Assembly (NCBI GenBank): GCA_964058805.1
Contig: CAXKVV010001134.1
Coordinates: forward strand, 1-29,039
DNA length: 29,039 nucleotides
DNA from: Schoenoplectus triqueter
Lineage: Eukaryota > Streptophyta > Magnoliopsida > Poales > Cyperaceae
Reading direction: 5' to 3'
The translations under genes and the position numbers were made by a program. Positions 1-10,590 of the stretch are shown here, in pieces; position 1 is the first letter of the stretch, and each line of letters starts with the position of its first letter. A model generated the notes under the pieces. That model was not told the DNA's origin. It was given only the letters and a program-made list of their open reading frames with translations, and ran no database searches.

Positions 1-967
1 CACGTTTTGCGCGCCCGGACTTGTTTTCGACGGTGCCGAGTGCGTCGGGTGCCGTTTTCATGTTTTGCGCGCCCGGACTCGTTTTCGGCGGTGTCGGGTG
101 CGTCGGGTCCCGTTTTCACGTTTTGCGCGCCCGGACTCGTTTTCGGTGGTGTCGAGTGCGTCGGGTCCCGTTTTCACATTTTGCGCTCACGGACTCGTTT
201 TCGGCGGTGCTGGGTGCGTCGGGTCCCGTTTTCACGTTTTGCGCGCCCAGACTCGTTTTTCGGCGGTGCCGGGTCCGTCGGATCCTGTTTTCACGTTTTG
301 CGCCCCCGAACTCATTTTCGGCGGAGCGGAGTGGTTCGGGTCCCGTTTTCACGTTTTGCGCGCCCGGACTCGTTTTCGGCGGTGCCGGGTGCGTCGGGTC
401 CCGTTTTCACGTTTTTGCGCGCCCGGACTCGTTTTCGGCGGTGCCGAATGCGTCGCGTCTCGTTTTCACGTTTTGCGCGCCCGGACTCGTTTTCGGCGGT
501 GCCGGGTGCGTCGGGTCCCGTTTTTACGTTTTACGCGCCCGGACTCGTTTTCGGCGGTGCCGGGTGCGTCGGGTGCCGTTTTCACGTTTTACGCGCCCGG
601 ACTCGTTTTCGGCGGTGTCGGGTGCTTCGGGTCCCGTTATCACGTTTTGCGCGCCCGGACTCGTTTTCGGCGGTGCAGAGTGGGTCGGGTCCCGTTTTCA
701 CGTTTTGCGCGCCCGGGCTCGTTTTCGACGGTGCCGAGTGCGTCGGGTCCTGTTTTCACGTATTGCGCGCCCGTCCTCTTTTTCGGCGGTGGCGAGTGCT
801 TCGTGTCCCGTTTTCACGTTTTGCCCTCCCGGACTCGTTTTCGGCGGAGCGGAGTGCGTCGGGTCCCGTTTTCACGTTTTGCGCCCCCGGACTCGTTTTC
901 GGAGGTCACGTGGGAGTCGGGTCCCGTTTTCAAGTTTTGCGCTCCCGGACTCATTTTCGGCGGTGGA
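1..967. repeat. 58-bp CpG-rich minisatellite array
   Basis: Tandem array. Unit starts, taken at the C of CACGTTTTGCG, are at 1, 59, 117, 175, 233, 292, 350, 408, 467, 525, 583, 641, 699, 757, 815, 873 and 931. That is 16 full units plus one partial; two units are 59 bp because of an extra T in a T run. Key words of the unit are CACGTTTTGCGCGCCCGGAC, TCGTTTTCGGCGG and GTGCGTCGGGTCCCG. There are about 12 CpG per unit. The array starts at base 1, so it probably continues upstream. It stops abruptly where retrotransposon coding sequence begins. Because 58 is 1 modulo 3 and the unit has no plus-strand stop in any phase, all three plus frames are open over the array; I treat those long frames as a by-product and not as genes. 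Confidence 0.95.
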
Positions 968-3900
968 AGACCCACGACCAACTTTCATAAGCGCATCGTT
1001 ACCAGACGAGGTGGCTGACAGATTGAATACATTCCTTAAAAACTACATGGACTGCTTCGCTTGGAGTTATAAAGAAATGCCTGGATTAGATCCCAACGTT
1101 GCGGTTCATTACTTAAAAATTGATCCAACCTTCAAGCCGATTAAACAAGCGCCGAGGCAGATGAGAATAGAACTGGAAGAAAAGGTCGTGGAGGAAACGA
1201 AGAAACTCATCGACGCAGGCTTCATACGGGAAGAAGAGACGCCAGAATGGGTGGCTAGCATTGTCCCGGTTAAAAAGAAAAATGGACAGATTCGTATCTG
1301 CGTAGACTTTCGGGACTTAAACAAGGCGTGTCCCAAAGATGATTTCCCGCTCCCTGTAACCGAAATCATAATTGATCACACATCATCTTATGAAGTCTTC
1401 TCCTTCATGGACGGTTACGCGGGTTATAATCAAATCAAAATGGCGCCAGAAGATGAGAGGCATACAGCATTCCGCACGCCGATTGGTATCTATTGTTACA
1501 AAGTCATGCCGTTTGGGCTGAAAAATGCGGGTGCCACCTACCAACGGGCGATGACGAAAATATTCGACGATCTAATCCACAAGATAGTTGAGTGTTATGT
1601 GGATGATCTAGTCATCAAGGCCATGTCGTATGAAGAACACCTCCAATATCTTGAGGTTGTTTTCAATCGCCTAAGAGAACATGCGCTCAAATTAAACCCG
1701 TTGAAATGCGCATTCATGGTATCATCCGGTAAATTTCTAGGGTTTGTGGTACGCCACAGGGGAATCGAAATAGACCCGGGCAAGATCAAAGCAATAACTG
1801 AACTATCCCCGCCGAAGAATTTAAAACAATTGTGATCTTTGCAAGGACAATTGACATACATCAGGCGGTTCATAGCCAACCTATCGGGTAAAATCCAGCC
1901 CTTCACCCGGTTGACTAAAAAGAACATCCCGTTCAAGTGGGATGGCGATTGTCAACGAGCCTTTGAAGAGATCAAGGCTTATCTACTTAACCCTCCAGTA
2001 TTGGCGGCATCCATACCTGGGAAGGAACTCATTTTGTATACAACCGCCCTAGATGGATCCTTGGGAGCCCTGTTGGCACAAGAAAACCAGGATGGTAACC
2101 AAAATGCGCTATATTACTTAAGCCGCATGATGGTGGGAGCAGAACACGGATATTCGCCGATTGAAAAGCATTGTTTAGCCCTAATCTTTGCGGTGAAGAA
2201 ATTAAGGCACTACATGCTGGCACATAAAATCATCTTAATATCCAAAGTGGACCCTCTCAAATACTTGATGACTCGGCCAATGCTGACAGGGAGGCTGGCC
2301 AAGTGGGCTATCATCCTTACCGAGTTCGACATCATCTACACACCACAAAAGGCGATCAAGGGGCAGGTGCTGGCGGATTTCTTGGCTGCACACCCAATTC
2401 AAGATGAATCTCCATTAAAATGTGACTTTCCCGACGAGGAAACTCTACATATTGAAGAAGGAAACCCTATATGGGAGTTGTACTTTGATGGTGCTTCGTC
2501 AATCAAGCCGATTGCGGGCCCGGGAGTTCCAACTGTGTGAGCTGGCGCGGGGCTAGTCTTCGTGACCCCGGAAGGCGGGATAATACGACATTCTCTAGCT
2601 TTAACCGAACCATGCACGAATAATGAAGCAGAGTATGAAGCGCTTATCGCTGGATTAGAGCTATCACTGGAGCTAGAGATCAAGGCCGTGTGCATCTTTG
2701 GGGACTCACAGCTGATCATAAATCAAATAATTGGCGAATATAAGGTCCTAAAGCCAGAATTAATACAATATCGCCAGAAGGCCATGAAACTAATGAAGAA
2801 AATCCCGTACGTGTCTATTGAGAAGGTCACGAGGGCGGTGAATGGTGAAGCAGATGCATTGGCCAAACTCGCCAAGGAGTTGGGTGAACCAACAGAGCCG
2901 GAAATCCACATCATCGTCCGCAATAGGAGGCCATTATCATTGTGTCAAATAACAGATGATGCGAACAATGAAAGTATTGTACCAGAAAAGGTAGAATGCC
3001 AAGAAACAATGATAACTGAAGAAGACGATGATTGGAGACAACCGTTCATCGAATATTTCCGGCATGGCACCCTCCCCAAAGACAAAAGAATCGCTGATCA
3101 ATTAAGGAAACGGGTACTACGGTATGCGTATGTGGGCAATACGCTATATCGTAGGTCTTATGATCAATTATGGCTGAGATGTGTATCAGGGCCCGAAGCC
3201 GAGCAGGTTATGAAAGAAATTCATTCTGGGCTATGTGGAGCGCATCAGTCTGGGCCAAAAATGAAGTTAAAAATTAAACGAATGGGGTATTATTGGCCCA
3301 CAATGGTGGCTGATTGTGAAGATCACGCAAGGAAGTGCCGCATGTGCCAGATACACGGCCCTTTTATACATCAAGCGCCAAGCCCGTTGCACCCCACAAT
3401 AGCATCCTGGCCATTTAATATGTGGGGCACAGATATAGTGGGACCCATAGACCCTCCCACATCAAGAGGTCACCGGTTCATCTTGGCGGCAACAGATTAC
3501 TTTACTAAATGGGCCGAAGTCGTCCCACTCAAAGAAGTTAAAGCATCCGATGTGGTCAAGTTCTTCAAGATGCACATTCTTTACCGATTCGGCACCCCAC
3601 AACGGATAATATCCGATAACGGGACGGCCTTCAAGAGCTCTAAAGTCTATGCCCTGGCGGAGCAATTTAACATTGATTGGAGATTCTCATCCATTTATAA
3701 CCCGAGAGCCAACGGTCTGGCCGAAGCCTTTAACAAAACTCTAATCAATATCATGAAAAAGACCGTGGACGGCAACCAACGAGGCTGGGATAATCGTCTA
3801 CAGGAGGCATTATGGGCTTATCGGACCACGTACCGAACACCTACACAAGCTACCCCATATTCTCTGGCTTTTGGGGTTGAAGCCGTTCTCCCTCTCGAGG

Positions 3901-4280
3901 TGGAATTACCGTCATTGCGGGTGGCTATGCAAAATGATATGACCATGGATGAATGCCAACAACTTAGATTAGACGAATTGGATGCCATGGATGAAAAGAG
4001 ACTGATAGCCCAGCAGAATCTCGAAATATATCAAGCAAAAATGGCAAGGGCATATGACAAAATGGCGCGAGTCAGGGCATTTCAACAAGGGGAGCTTGTT
4101 CTTGTCCTTAAGAGGCCGATCATTGGCCGGCACATCGGCCCTAAATTTTCTCCGAATTGGGAGGGGCCATACGTGATTGAGAAGGTATACGAGGGCGGCG
4201 CATACCAACTCATAGATCATGAAGGTGAAAGGCCCATGCCACCGATCAATGGACGATATCTGAAGAAGTACTACACATAG
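966..4280 (+). pseudogene. pol: Tat-like gypsy pol: RT, RNase H, second RNase H, integrase
   Basis: One plus frame runs from the array to TAG at 4278-4280, broken only by TGA at 1833-1835 and 2538-2540. Domains in order: reverse transcriptase at about 1120-1830 with YVDD at 1596-1607; RT connection and RNase H at about 1840-2400; an archaeal-type RNase H at about 2470-2880 with acidic residues in YFDGASS, NEAEYEAL, FGDSQL and NGEADAL; integrase at about 3200-4270 with an HHCC zinc site (H..H, CRMCQ), then D in WGTDIVGP, D in ISDNGTAF and E in NGLAEAFN. The enzyme would copy element RNA into DNA and insert it. The first TGA fits a CGA to TGA change at a CpG; the second falls between the first two acidic residues of the second RNase H. 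Gag and protease are missing, so this is a dead fragment. Confidence 0.9.
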
Positions 4281-4336
4281 CCCAGAGCGGGGCCGATCGG
4301 GTAGTATTCATTGTAAATAAATAAAGAGGGAATAAG
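966..4336 (+). mobile_element. Truncated Ty3/gypsy element, Tat-like lineage
   Basis: The 3' half of a Ty3/gypsy retrotransposon: part of pol, the pol stop, and a purine-rich tract at about 4321-4336 (ATAAAGAGGGAATAAG) followed by TG at 4337, where a 3' LTR could begin. No gag, protease, primer-binding site or 5' LTR is visible; their place is taken by the 58-bp array. The extra archaeal-type RNase H between the RT-linked RNase H and the integrase is the known mark of the Tat lineage. The 3' LTR boundary is unresolved because I found no second copy or target-site duplication. Confidence 0.75.
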
Positions 4337-4940
4337 TGTTCGCTTACACACACGTGCACGAAACACAAACCCATGTCTAACCTCCACTTTTGCATAAAAA
4401 TCCCAAAAAACCTTACTTGTGCATTTGTAAATAGAATGCATCCAAAAATCCAAAACCACACAAACACATTTAGCCCTACAACAAAATAAAAAATAGAATA
4501 AGAGAATTCAATGCCAAAACCACGCGAGAATGTAAGGCAAGAGCTTTGGTGTTTGGGCTCATAATACAAATACCACTGGGTTTGTCCATTTGATACAGAA
4601 TAAACACAAAAATGGGCAGGGTTTGTAGTTTGTCCCTCAAACCATCTGTCGCCCAATGACGAAAGTTGCTCATATTGGTCGCCCGCGGCGCAAGCCAAAG
4701 GATAGGTCGAGCAAATTGGTGGCTAGTAAGTAGTCGCTTCCGAGGGCATGTAAATAAATAACTCTCGTATTATTAGTAACATGTATCACTAATAAAAAAT
4801 CTGCTCTCTTCTAATAAAATAAAAGGATATCTAAGTAAAACAATAAAAACCTATTTTCCTTACTCATCAATTAAAAAAAATATATAATAAAATCTTTTCA
4901 ATAAGGGGTTGCCACCTTTGTCCCCGACACCATGAGTGTT
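4281..4940. other. Non-coding region downstream of the Tat pol
   Basis: AT-rich sequence after the pol stop. It holds the purine tract at 4321-4336 and then what may be a degraded 3' LTR or 3' UTR. Short minus-strand frames here have no recognisable domain. No gene supported. Confidence 0.6.
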
Positions 4941-5413
4941 ATACAAAGCCAGGTTGGGTGCATTCATCCGTAAAAGCACCACACGCCCGAAGAAATGACG
5001 CGTCATAATCCCACGGCGCATCATGGAGGGGTCAGACCAAGGGTTTACGCTTGTACCCGATATTTCATGTTAAACAAAGCGGCTCGCTTAAAGAAGTGAC
5101 TCTAGTCATGGAGAGCGGATCTACCCGATGAAAGCCTGTCTCGCAGGGATGCGTGATGGATGTTTGAGGGTAGCCAAAATATAAAAACCAGGTTGGGTAC
5201 ATTCATCCGTAAAAGTACCACACGCCCAAGGAAGTGATCTGTTTCAAATCCCAAAATAGGTCATGGAGGGGTCAGATTAAGGGTTTACGTTTTTGCCCGA
5301 CATTTAGTGTCAAATAAAGTAATTCGCTTAAAGAAGTGACTCCGGTCATGGAGAGTGAACCTACCGGATGAAAGCCTATCTCGCAGGGATGCGTGATGGA
5401 TGTTTGAGGGTAG
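4941..5413. repeat. 240-bp tandem duplication with paired hairpin changes
   Basis: Two adjacent direct copies, about 4941-5173 and 5181-5413, offset 239-240 bp. Each copy contains the same hairpins. Hairpin 1 has stem GGTGC/GCACC at 4957-4961 and 4976-4980 in copy 1, and GGTAC/GTACC at 5196-5200 and 5215-5219 in copy 2; the loop ATTCATCCGTAAAA is identical. Hairpin 2 is 4995-5003 with 5016-5024 in copy 1, and 5234-5244 with 5254-5264 in copy 2 (11 pairs including wobbles). A degenerate third hairpin 1 lies at 5667-5683 (GGTA, loop TCCGTAAAA, TACC). It may be part of the Tat 3' UTR or LTR; tandem repeats in Tat 3' regions are known. Confidence 0.85.
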
Positions 5414-6004
5414 GATCCCCACAAAACAAATTGAGTGGAGATGAGTGAATGTGAGTTTCCACTTCAGCACGCAACGATGCACAAATGAGGGGAGAGTGGG
5501 TGAGCTTCCACAAATAAATATCAATCAAATATACAAGGAGCATCCACAAAATGGTGTTATCAATTGCATCCACAATCCAATTGATACTGGTAAGTTTATC
5601 CATCAGTAATAAAGGGATAAACGAGTTTATTCTGTACCCGGCCTAGAGGTTAATACAGACAGGTTCGGTATCCGTAAAATACCACGGTTATTTAAGTCTT
5701 GTATTGCCATAAATAAAGAGAAATGATGTATAGAATGAATATAATAGGATGTTGTAATATTTTGTTATACTTAGACGCTGCGAGAGAATGAAGCAGTTGT
5801 AATCAGGTGCTTTTACAAATAAGATTGGAGGTGCACAACATAAAATCAATAAAATACTTCCTCGTGCTGCAGAGGAAGTGACGAAGGGATAACAATAAAG
5901 GCAAGCATCATCCACAACAAAGAGATCAAAAATAACAAGTGTCAAGGCATCCTGTAACAAGTATAGCAAAAGAAAAGAAGAAAAAAAGAAATGAAGAGTA
6001 CAAT
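5414..6004. other. Non-coding spacer with two perfect hairpins
   Basis: No gene seen. It contains two clear inverted repeats: TATCAATTG at 5558-5566 with CAATTGATA at 5578-5586, and GTTTATCC at 5594-5601 with GGATAAAC at 5615-5622. It lies just past the 3' end of the minus-strand PMD gene, so it may include that gene's 3' UTR. Confidence 0.5.
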
Positions 6005-6615
6005 CTATGGGCCCAAAAAACGAGACTCCAGCTCTAATAATACAGTACTAATGGTCTCCAAATAAGCATGGAGGGAGTGCCTATCCTCCTCTGAAGCCGC
6101 CTCAAAATCCAAAAACTGAGAGAAGGCACTATCCCGGGCACTCGAGTGAATCTGCAGCTCCGGGAGACGTCCCGCCAGATGTCGAGAGAAACCCTCTACT
6201 AACAATCTATGGTCCTCTAGCTCCTGCACGAGCAGTCGAGCGGGCCCACCACTGACTCCCATGGAGCGGAGAGTGGCACAAGAAGAAAGCCGCTGAAGAT
6301 AGCAGAGTCGAGCAGCCTCCAAGTGCCTGCGCAGCTCGTGGACCTCTAACTCGTGCTGGTATACGAGAGAGCTCGCATCCTGGTAAGCCCCGAGCAACTC
6401 CTCACACCTCCTAGAAATGAAGGTACTCTCGAGATGAGGAGCAACGAGTAGAGCTGGCGCGATGGTATCCCGCATCAGCCTATACCAATCAAAGGAGAAG
6501 TCATCGGGCAGAGAATCCAGGATCTCAAAATCTAGCGGATAGTCTCCGAAGAAAGTGTCTCGGAGTGCATCCGCCAGCTCGGCCAGGGCGAGCTTCACAT
6601 CCCTCAGTGTAACAT
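6005..6615 (-). CDS. PMD gene exon 7 (helical C-terminus)
   Basis: Acceptor CTCTGTTGCAG (AG at 6617-6616); last codons FLGP then TAG at 6007-6005. The roughly 203-residue product is rich in Leu, Arg, Glu and Ala with heptad-like spacing (HELEVHELRRHLEAARL, then ARLLVQELEDHRLLVEGF), which suggests a coiled coil. Intact: no stop or frameshift. It is the largest undamaged piece of the gene apart from the 3' half of exon 2. A stand-alone gene starting at a local start codon (about 6598) is a weaker alternative. Confidence 0.6.
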
Positions 6616-6686
6616 CTGCAACAGAGTAAATGGGTCAGACAAATTATTATAATCAAAGAAGAAATAGAAAGAAGAGAAGATCTAAC

Positions 6687-6776
6687 ATATCGCCTCGTCG
6701 CTTGAGACCGGCGTGACTGGGTCAAGGATGGGAGTATCGGCCACCTCGGGAGGACCTGTAGGTGCACCAGACCCGA
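6687..6776 (-). CDS. PMD gene exon 6
   Basis: 90 bp between acceptor TTTTGTAG (AG at 6778-6777) and donor GATAT/GTTAGATC (GT at 6686-6685), phase 1 both sides. Encodes VGSGAPTGPPEVADTPILDP and more Ser/Asp/Glu residues. The intron before it is 72 bp and also open in frame, so retention would not break the protein. Confidence 0.55.
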
Positions 6777-6848
6777 CTACAAAATAAAAGGCATAAGTAC
6801 ATGAAAAAGTAAAATATGAGCAAAATGACAAAGGAAAGTATAAGGTAC

Positions 6849-7307
6849 CGGGAGAGACATGAGGCTCGGTGAGACCCTCACTAGTCGGGATCTCCGTCTC
6901 TGGACTGTTGAATAGCTGCTCCACTAGCCAACTCTCATCCAGCTCGGAGTCATAATCGACTGCGGCCTGGTCAGTCAAGTCCTCCACCCGACTATCTGTG
7001 AGCTCAGATGAGACTACACCATCTATAGCCACGAGAGGTTGCCTGTCAGGAGATGAAGGGACATGGGATGGCCCTCGCTCAATCAATAATGGCTCGTCGC
7101 CTACGGGCTCGACAGCCAATGGACTCCCCTGCTCTAAAGAAGTCTCCTCTGATCTCGCAAGAGTGAGCACCGGCCCCAAAACCACATCAAATGAGTCACC
7201 ATCTCCAGTGGGTACTAACAAGATCGACGGTGAGGCGGGACTGTCATAAAAGAAGGACTCTGAGCGGTGTGGAGATGCCATATCATCAGCCTCAAGGCCT
7301 GTAAAAT
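6849..7307 (-). CDS. PMD gene exon 5 (acidic linker)
   Basis: Two acceptors in the same frame are possible, ACATGTAG (exon start 7307) or TTTTACAG (exon start 7298). The donor is CTCTCCCG/GTACC (GT at 6848-6847), phase 1. The encoded segment is rich in Asp, Glu, Ser and Pro, begins near DFTGLEADDMASPHRSES and ends EGLTEPHVSP. No domain recognised; probably disordered. Confidence 0.6.
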
Positions 7308-7371
7308 CTACATGTAAGAATGAAAATACTGGTGCATACTGGCAACTAAGTGTTAAATGATGCACACGAAC

Positions 7372-7479
7372 CTGTGATGACAAGGTCGGTGCAAAATCCT
7401 GAGAGAACAGTGCTCGCCGGCGCCGGTGAATCTGCTATGATGTCATCTCGGGCTGCCTCTAAAGGAGATGTCCCGCGAG
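7372..7479 (-). CDS. PMD gene exon 4
   Basis: 108 bp between acceptor TTTTTCAG (AG at 7481-7480) and donor ATCACAG/GTTCGTG (GT at 7371-7370). Phase 1 on both sides, so it could be skipped without a frame change. Encodes RGTSPLEAARDDIIADSPAP and a short hydrophobic end. Function unknown. It was found from splice signals because no long open frame marks it. Confidence 0.55.
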
Positions 7480-7556
7480 CTGAAAAATAAACCCTAATTA
7501 GAGTTGTAAATAGAACGTGCCTGAATAAAGTTAGGCAAGTCAGTAAAGAAAATCAC

Positions 7557-7730
7557 CCGAAATGGGAGAAGGGAAAGAAGATGGGGAAGGCAGCCGAGAA
7601 GTGCTATCTCGATCTCTCTCCACGGTGGCTAAAGCCGGTGGCTCGACAGGCGGCTGAGAATGAACGTCAACAACTCGTGGGTGAGGGACCGAGAATCCGG
7701 GCTCCGCATGATCATACTCATAAGCCAACT
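7557..7730 (-). CDS. PMD gene exon 3
   Basis: Acceptor GATTCAG at 7737-7731 and donor TCGG/GTGATT (GT at 7556-7555). Phase 1 on both sides. Encodes an acidic, Pro- and His-rich stretch (LAYEYDHAEPGFSVPHPRV) ending in SPSSFPSPIS. No known domain; probably a disordered linker. Confidence 0.6.
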
Positions 7731-7807
7731 CTGAATCAAAAGAGAATTGATTGAGATGAGACGAGGCTTATCAAAGGAAAATAACCTAAAAGGGTGATGA
7801 GGTGTAC

Positions 7808-8848
7808 CTGTGAGAATAGTCCTAGCAGAAGCACGAGAAAACCGACTGTCTAAACCCTGAAAATCGACAGGCTCTACGACAATGGCCGGGAAAGGGCTGC
7901 GATCACGCGAGACAGTACCATCCAATAGAGGCTGGCCATCTCGTGGACATGTACTCCGGACGACCACCGGAGGAGTATATGACTGGTAAGAGCGAATGGC
8001 CTCGTAATACCACTGCTGATAACGCCTCGAGAAGGTAGAAGCCCTAGAAGTGGATACCATCTGATAACGAGTGCCCGTGCCTAGTCGGAAGAGGTGAGTG
8101 TAGCACCATCCGATACCCTCCAAATCGGCTGCCAAAGACATAGGGCGGAAAAGAGGTGCTGGAATGTCCTGATCCAAGCCGAACTGATGTGCGCATCGAT
8201 GTGGTGAATAGGGCTCGATGAACATATAATCGCCCAATCTGAGGGGAAGGAAGCCCTGACGAATACTGATCAGGTACTCCAAGTCGATAGGCCTGGCTCG
8301 GATGCTAGAGGGGTCAGAAGAAGGGACCCTACTGTCAATCACCATCCTGTCGGCAACCTTAGCTGCCCCACGGGCCACTGACCTATCTCGAGAGAAGCGC
8401 AAATGGTCTCGGCTCCTGAAGAATCTATACCAAACAGCCTCCGGAGTCAATGAAGCTGGCTGCACCCCAGCCAAGTCACTCAATAAGGGTAGGCGGTCTC
8501 GCAGCGTAACTGCCATGCTGGGGTCATATGAGCCAGACCAATGCAAATGGAGCCATCCACTAATCAGATGCCATGGAATCAACTCCTGGCACTGTGAAGG
8601 ACTACGAGATGAAGTCAGACCGCGGAGACATCTATAAATGTTGGCCAGTACAGGCACGGCCAAAGAGATCCTATCGCCACGCGTGATCAGGCTCGCCATG
8701 ATGAACATCGAAGGTCGAATGGTGTATGCGGGGGAGCTAGGCAATAAGAAATAGCAGATCCACCAAGAGATGAAAGCAGTCAGATAAGTCTCCCGATCCA
8801 CGCCATGTGAACACAGGGTATCCTGAGAAGGGATAGGGCCGTCATGAT
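7808..8848 (-). pseudogene. PMD gene exon 2, 3' part (C-terminal half of PMD)
   Basis: Open frame continuing exon 2 on the other side of the insertion. The block YLTAFISWWICYFLLP, then RPSMFIMASLITRGDRISLA and VPVLANIYRCLRGL, is the conserved second half of the plant mobile domain (alpha-helical, no known enzymatic activity). No stop occurs across about 345 codons, which contrasts with the three stops in the 5' part. It ends at donor ACAG/GTACAC (GT at 7807-7806), phase 1. An unspliced reading would run on to a stop near 7629. Confidence 0.8.
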
Positions 8849-9510
8849 TGATGGCGATCAAGTCATGGCAGGTCTACAGGTGAACAATCATTATCAAGGA
8901 AGCAAGTTCTGGACCAGTTCTTAGTTTGAAGAACCAGGCCCAAGTCATATTTACAATTAATTTACGAAACAGCAGCTTTCTGGACAGATTCATACTGGAC
9001 CAGTATTTTGGGCATAACTCTCTCATAATAACTCAGATTTGGGTGATTCAAATTTTTTTGATCAGATGATGAAATGGACTATCTTTTGTGTGTTTTGAGT
9101 TTCTCCAGATTCCAGAGTCTTCTTGGTCAAAACCTCGTGTCAAGTGAGCGTGGTTACTGAGGAGCCAGCCAGCATTTAGTTTCTTGGAACTTGTCTTTGA
9201 GACTTTCTATGTTTTAATTATATTTTGGAATTAACAGTAGTAGTTAATGTTATTTTTATTGTGTTTTGATATTTGCAAAAATAGTTAAAGAGTTATTAAT
9301 TAGTAGGAAGTTTCTAGAGTTGAGTTGTATGGCTATATAAAGCCTAATTTCTGAATGTAAACTCACTTGTTGAATTATTATGAAAAAGATTATCTTGAGT
9401 TGAGTTTATCTCCTCTTTTATCCTGCTGTGAGTTGAGAGTATCCTCCAGTTGTGATTTTATAGTTGAACGTGTGCGTGTCCTTGGACGATTCATAGCTCG
9501 AACGCTATCA
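8849..9510 (+). repeat. 5' LTR
   Basis: Begins TGATGGCGATCAAG, ends GAACGCTATCA. TATA box TATATAA at 9334-9340, so U3 is about 510 bp and transcription would start near 9365-9370. Flanked on the left by the target duplication ATGAT and on the right by GT and then the primer-binding site. Confidence 0.95.
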
Positions 9511-9512
9511 GT

Positions 9513-9524
9513 TGGTATCAGAGC
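9513..9524 (+). other. Primer-binding site, initiator Met tRNA
   Basis: TGGTATCAGAGC, the standard plant retrotransposon primer-binding site, two bases after the LTR end. It fixes element polarity as plus. Confidence 0.9.
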
Positions 9525-9536
9525 AGCAGGCGAAGG

Positions 9537-10590
9537 ATGGTGCGACGTAGTGCTCGTGTCAATCCTCCTGAAGGCAACCAGCAAGCCGATCGAGATATTG
9601 AGTTGAACGAGTTGAGGCAGCATGTGCAACAACTCCAAGAGCGTCTAGCGCGCGTGGAGGCCGCTGGGAACAACCACGATGATTCCTATCGTGGCTCAGA
9701 TGGCGAAACTTATGGTGACGATGATGCGGAGTTCAACCCCTTCCACGACAACCACACCTTGGTGTCCAGTGATGAATAGACTCTCCATCAAAATCACACC
9801 CGAAGGAACCAGCAATTTCGACGGGCTTTTGATCTAAAAGCGGATATTCCTGTGTACGAGGGGCGCATACAACCCGATGAGTTCATAGATTGGCTCAATA
9901 CGGTTGAACGTGTCTTTGAATACCAAGATGTCCCTGAGGAAGAAAAGGTGAAAATTGTTGCCATCAAATTAAAGAAGCATGCATCTATTTGGTGGGAGCA
10001 GTTGAAAATGAAGCGAGCCCGTGAGGGTAAGCAAAAAATCAGAACATGAGAAAAGATGGTGAAAGAATTACGAAAGAAGTTTCTGCCAGAAGGGTACTTG
10101 CAAGAGGCCTTTTTTCAACTTCATGGCTTTGTTCAAGGTGATAAAACTGTGACAGATTACACTGAAGAACTTGATCACCTCATGTTGAAATGTGGCGTTG
10201 TTGAGCCCGAAGAATAAACCATTGCACGATATCTTCGTGGCCTTCGCAAGGAGATTCATGATGTGGTAACTTTACAGCCCTTTATCTCTTATCATGATGT
10301 GTTTAAACTTGCCACAAAAGTTGAAAAATAACTCAAGGAGAAAGAAGTCAGAAAAACAGCGAGCTTTGGTGGTAGCCGAGTTCTCAATCGAGGCCATCCA
10401 ACAAGTCATGGGAGCAGTACGCAATCAGCCAAACCAACATCAAGTGCAGTGGCCAAATTTTCAGCAAAAACCGCAACCGCAGGACCCTCTAAACCAACCC
10501 CTAAAGCTGTTCAATGCTATCGGTGCAAAGGGTACGGTCACATCATGTCCGAGTGCCCAAACCAGCGGGTATTTACCATTGTTGAAGAAC
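9537..10590 (+). pseudogene. gag: Chromovirus gag remnant
   Basis: ATG at 9537, 12 nt after the primer-binding site, opens MVRRSARVNPPEG. The same frame continues through the capsid region (PDEFIDWLNTVERVFEY, then ASIWWEQLKMK) to a CCHC zinc knuckle CYRCKGYGHIMSEC near 10516-10557, which would bind element RNA. Four in-frame stops break it: 9777-9779 TAG, 10047-10049 TGA, 10215-10217 TAA and 10329-10331 TAA. All are compatible with CAG/CAA to TAG/TAA or TGG to TGA. No frameshift is needed, so gag and pol were originally one frame. Confidence 0.88.

Noticed and set aside
7..1018. Long open frames of about 317-327 codons in two other plus frames over the minisatellite
   Set aside because: The 58-bp unit has no plus-strand stop and is not a multiple of 3, so all frames are open automatically.
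8302..8637. 111-codon plus-strand frame
   Set aside because: Shadow of PMD exon 2 on the opposite strand; no domain.
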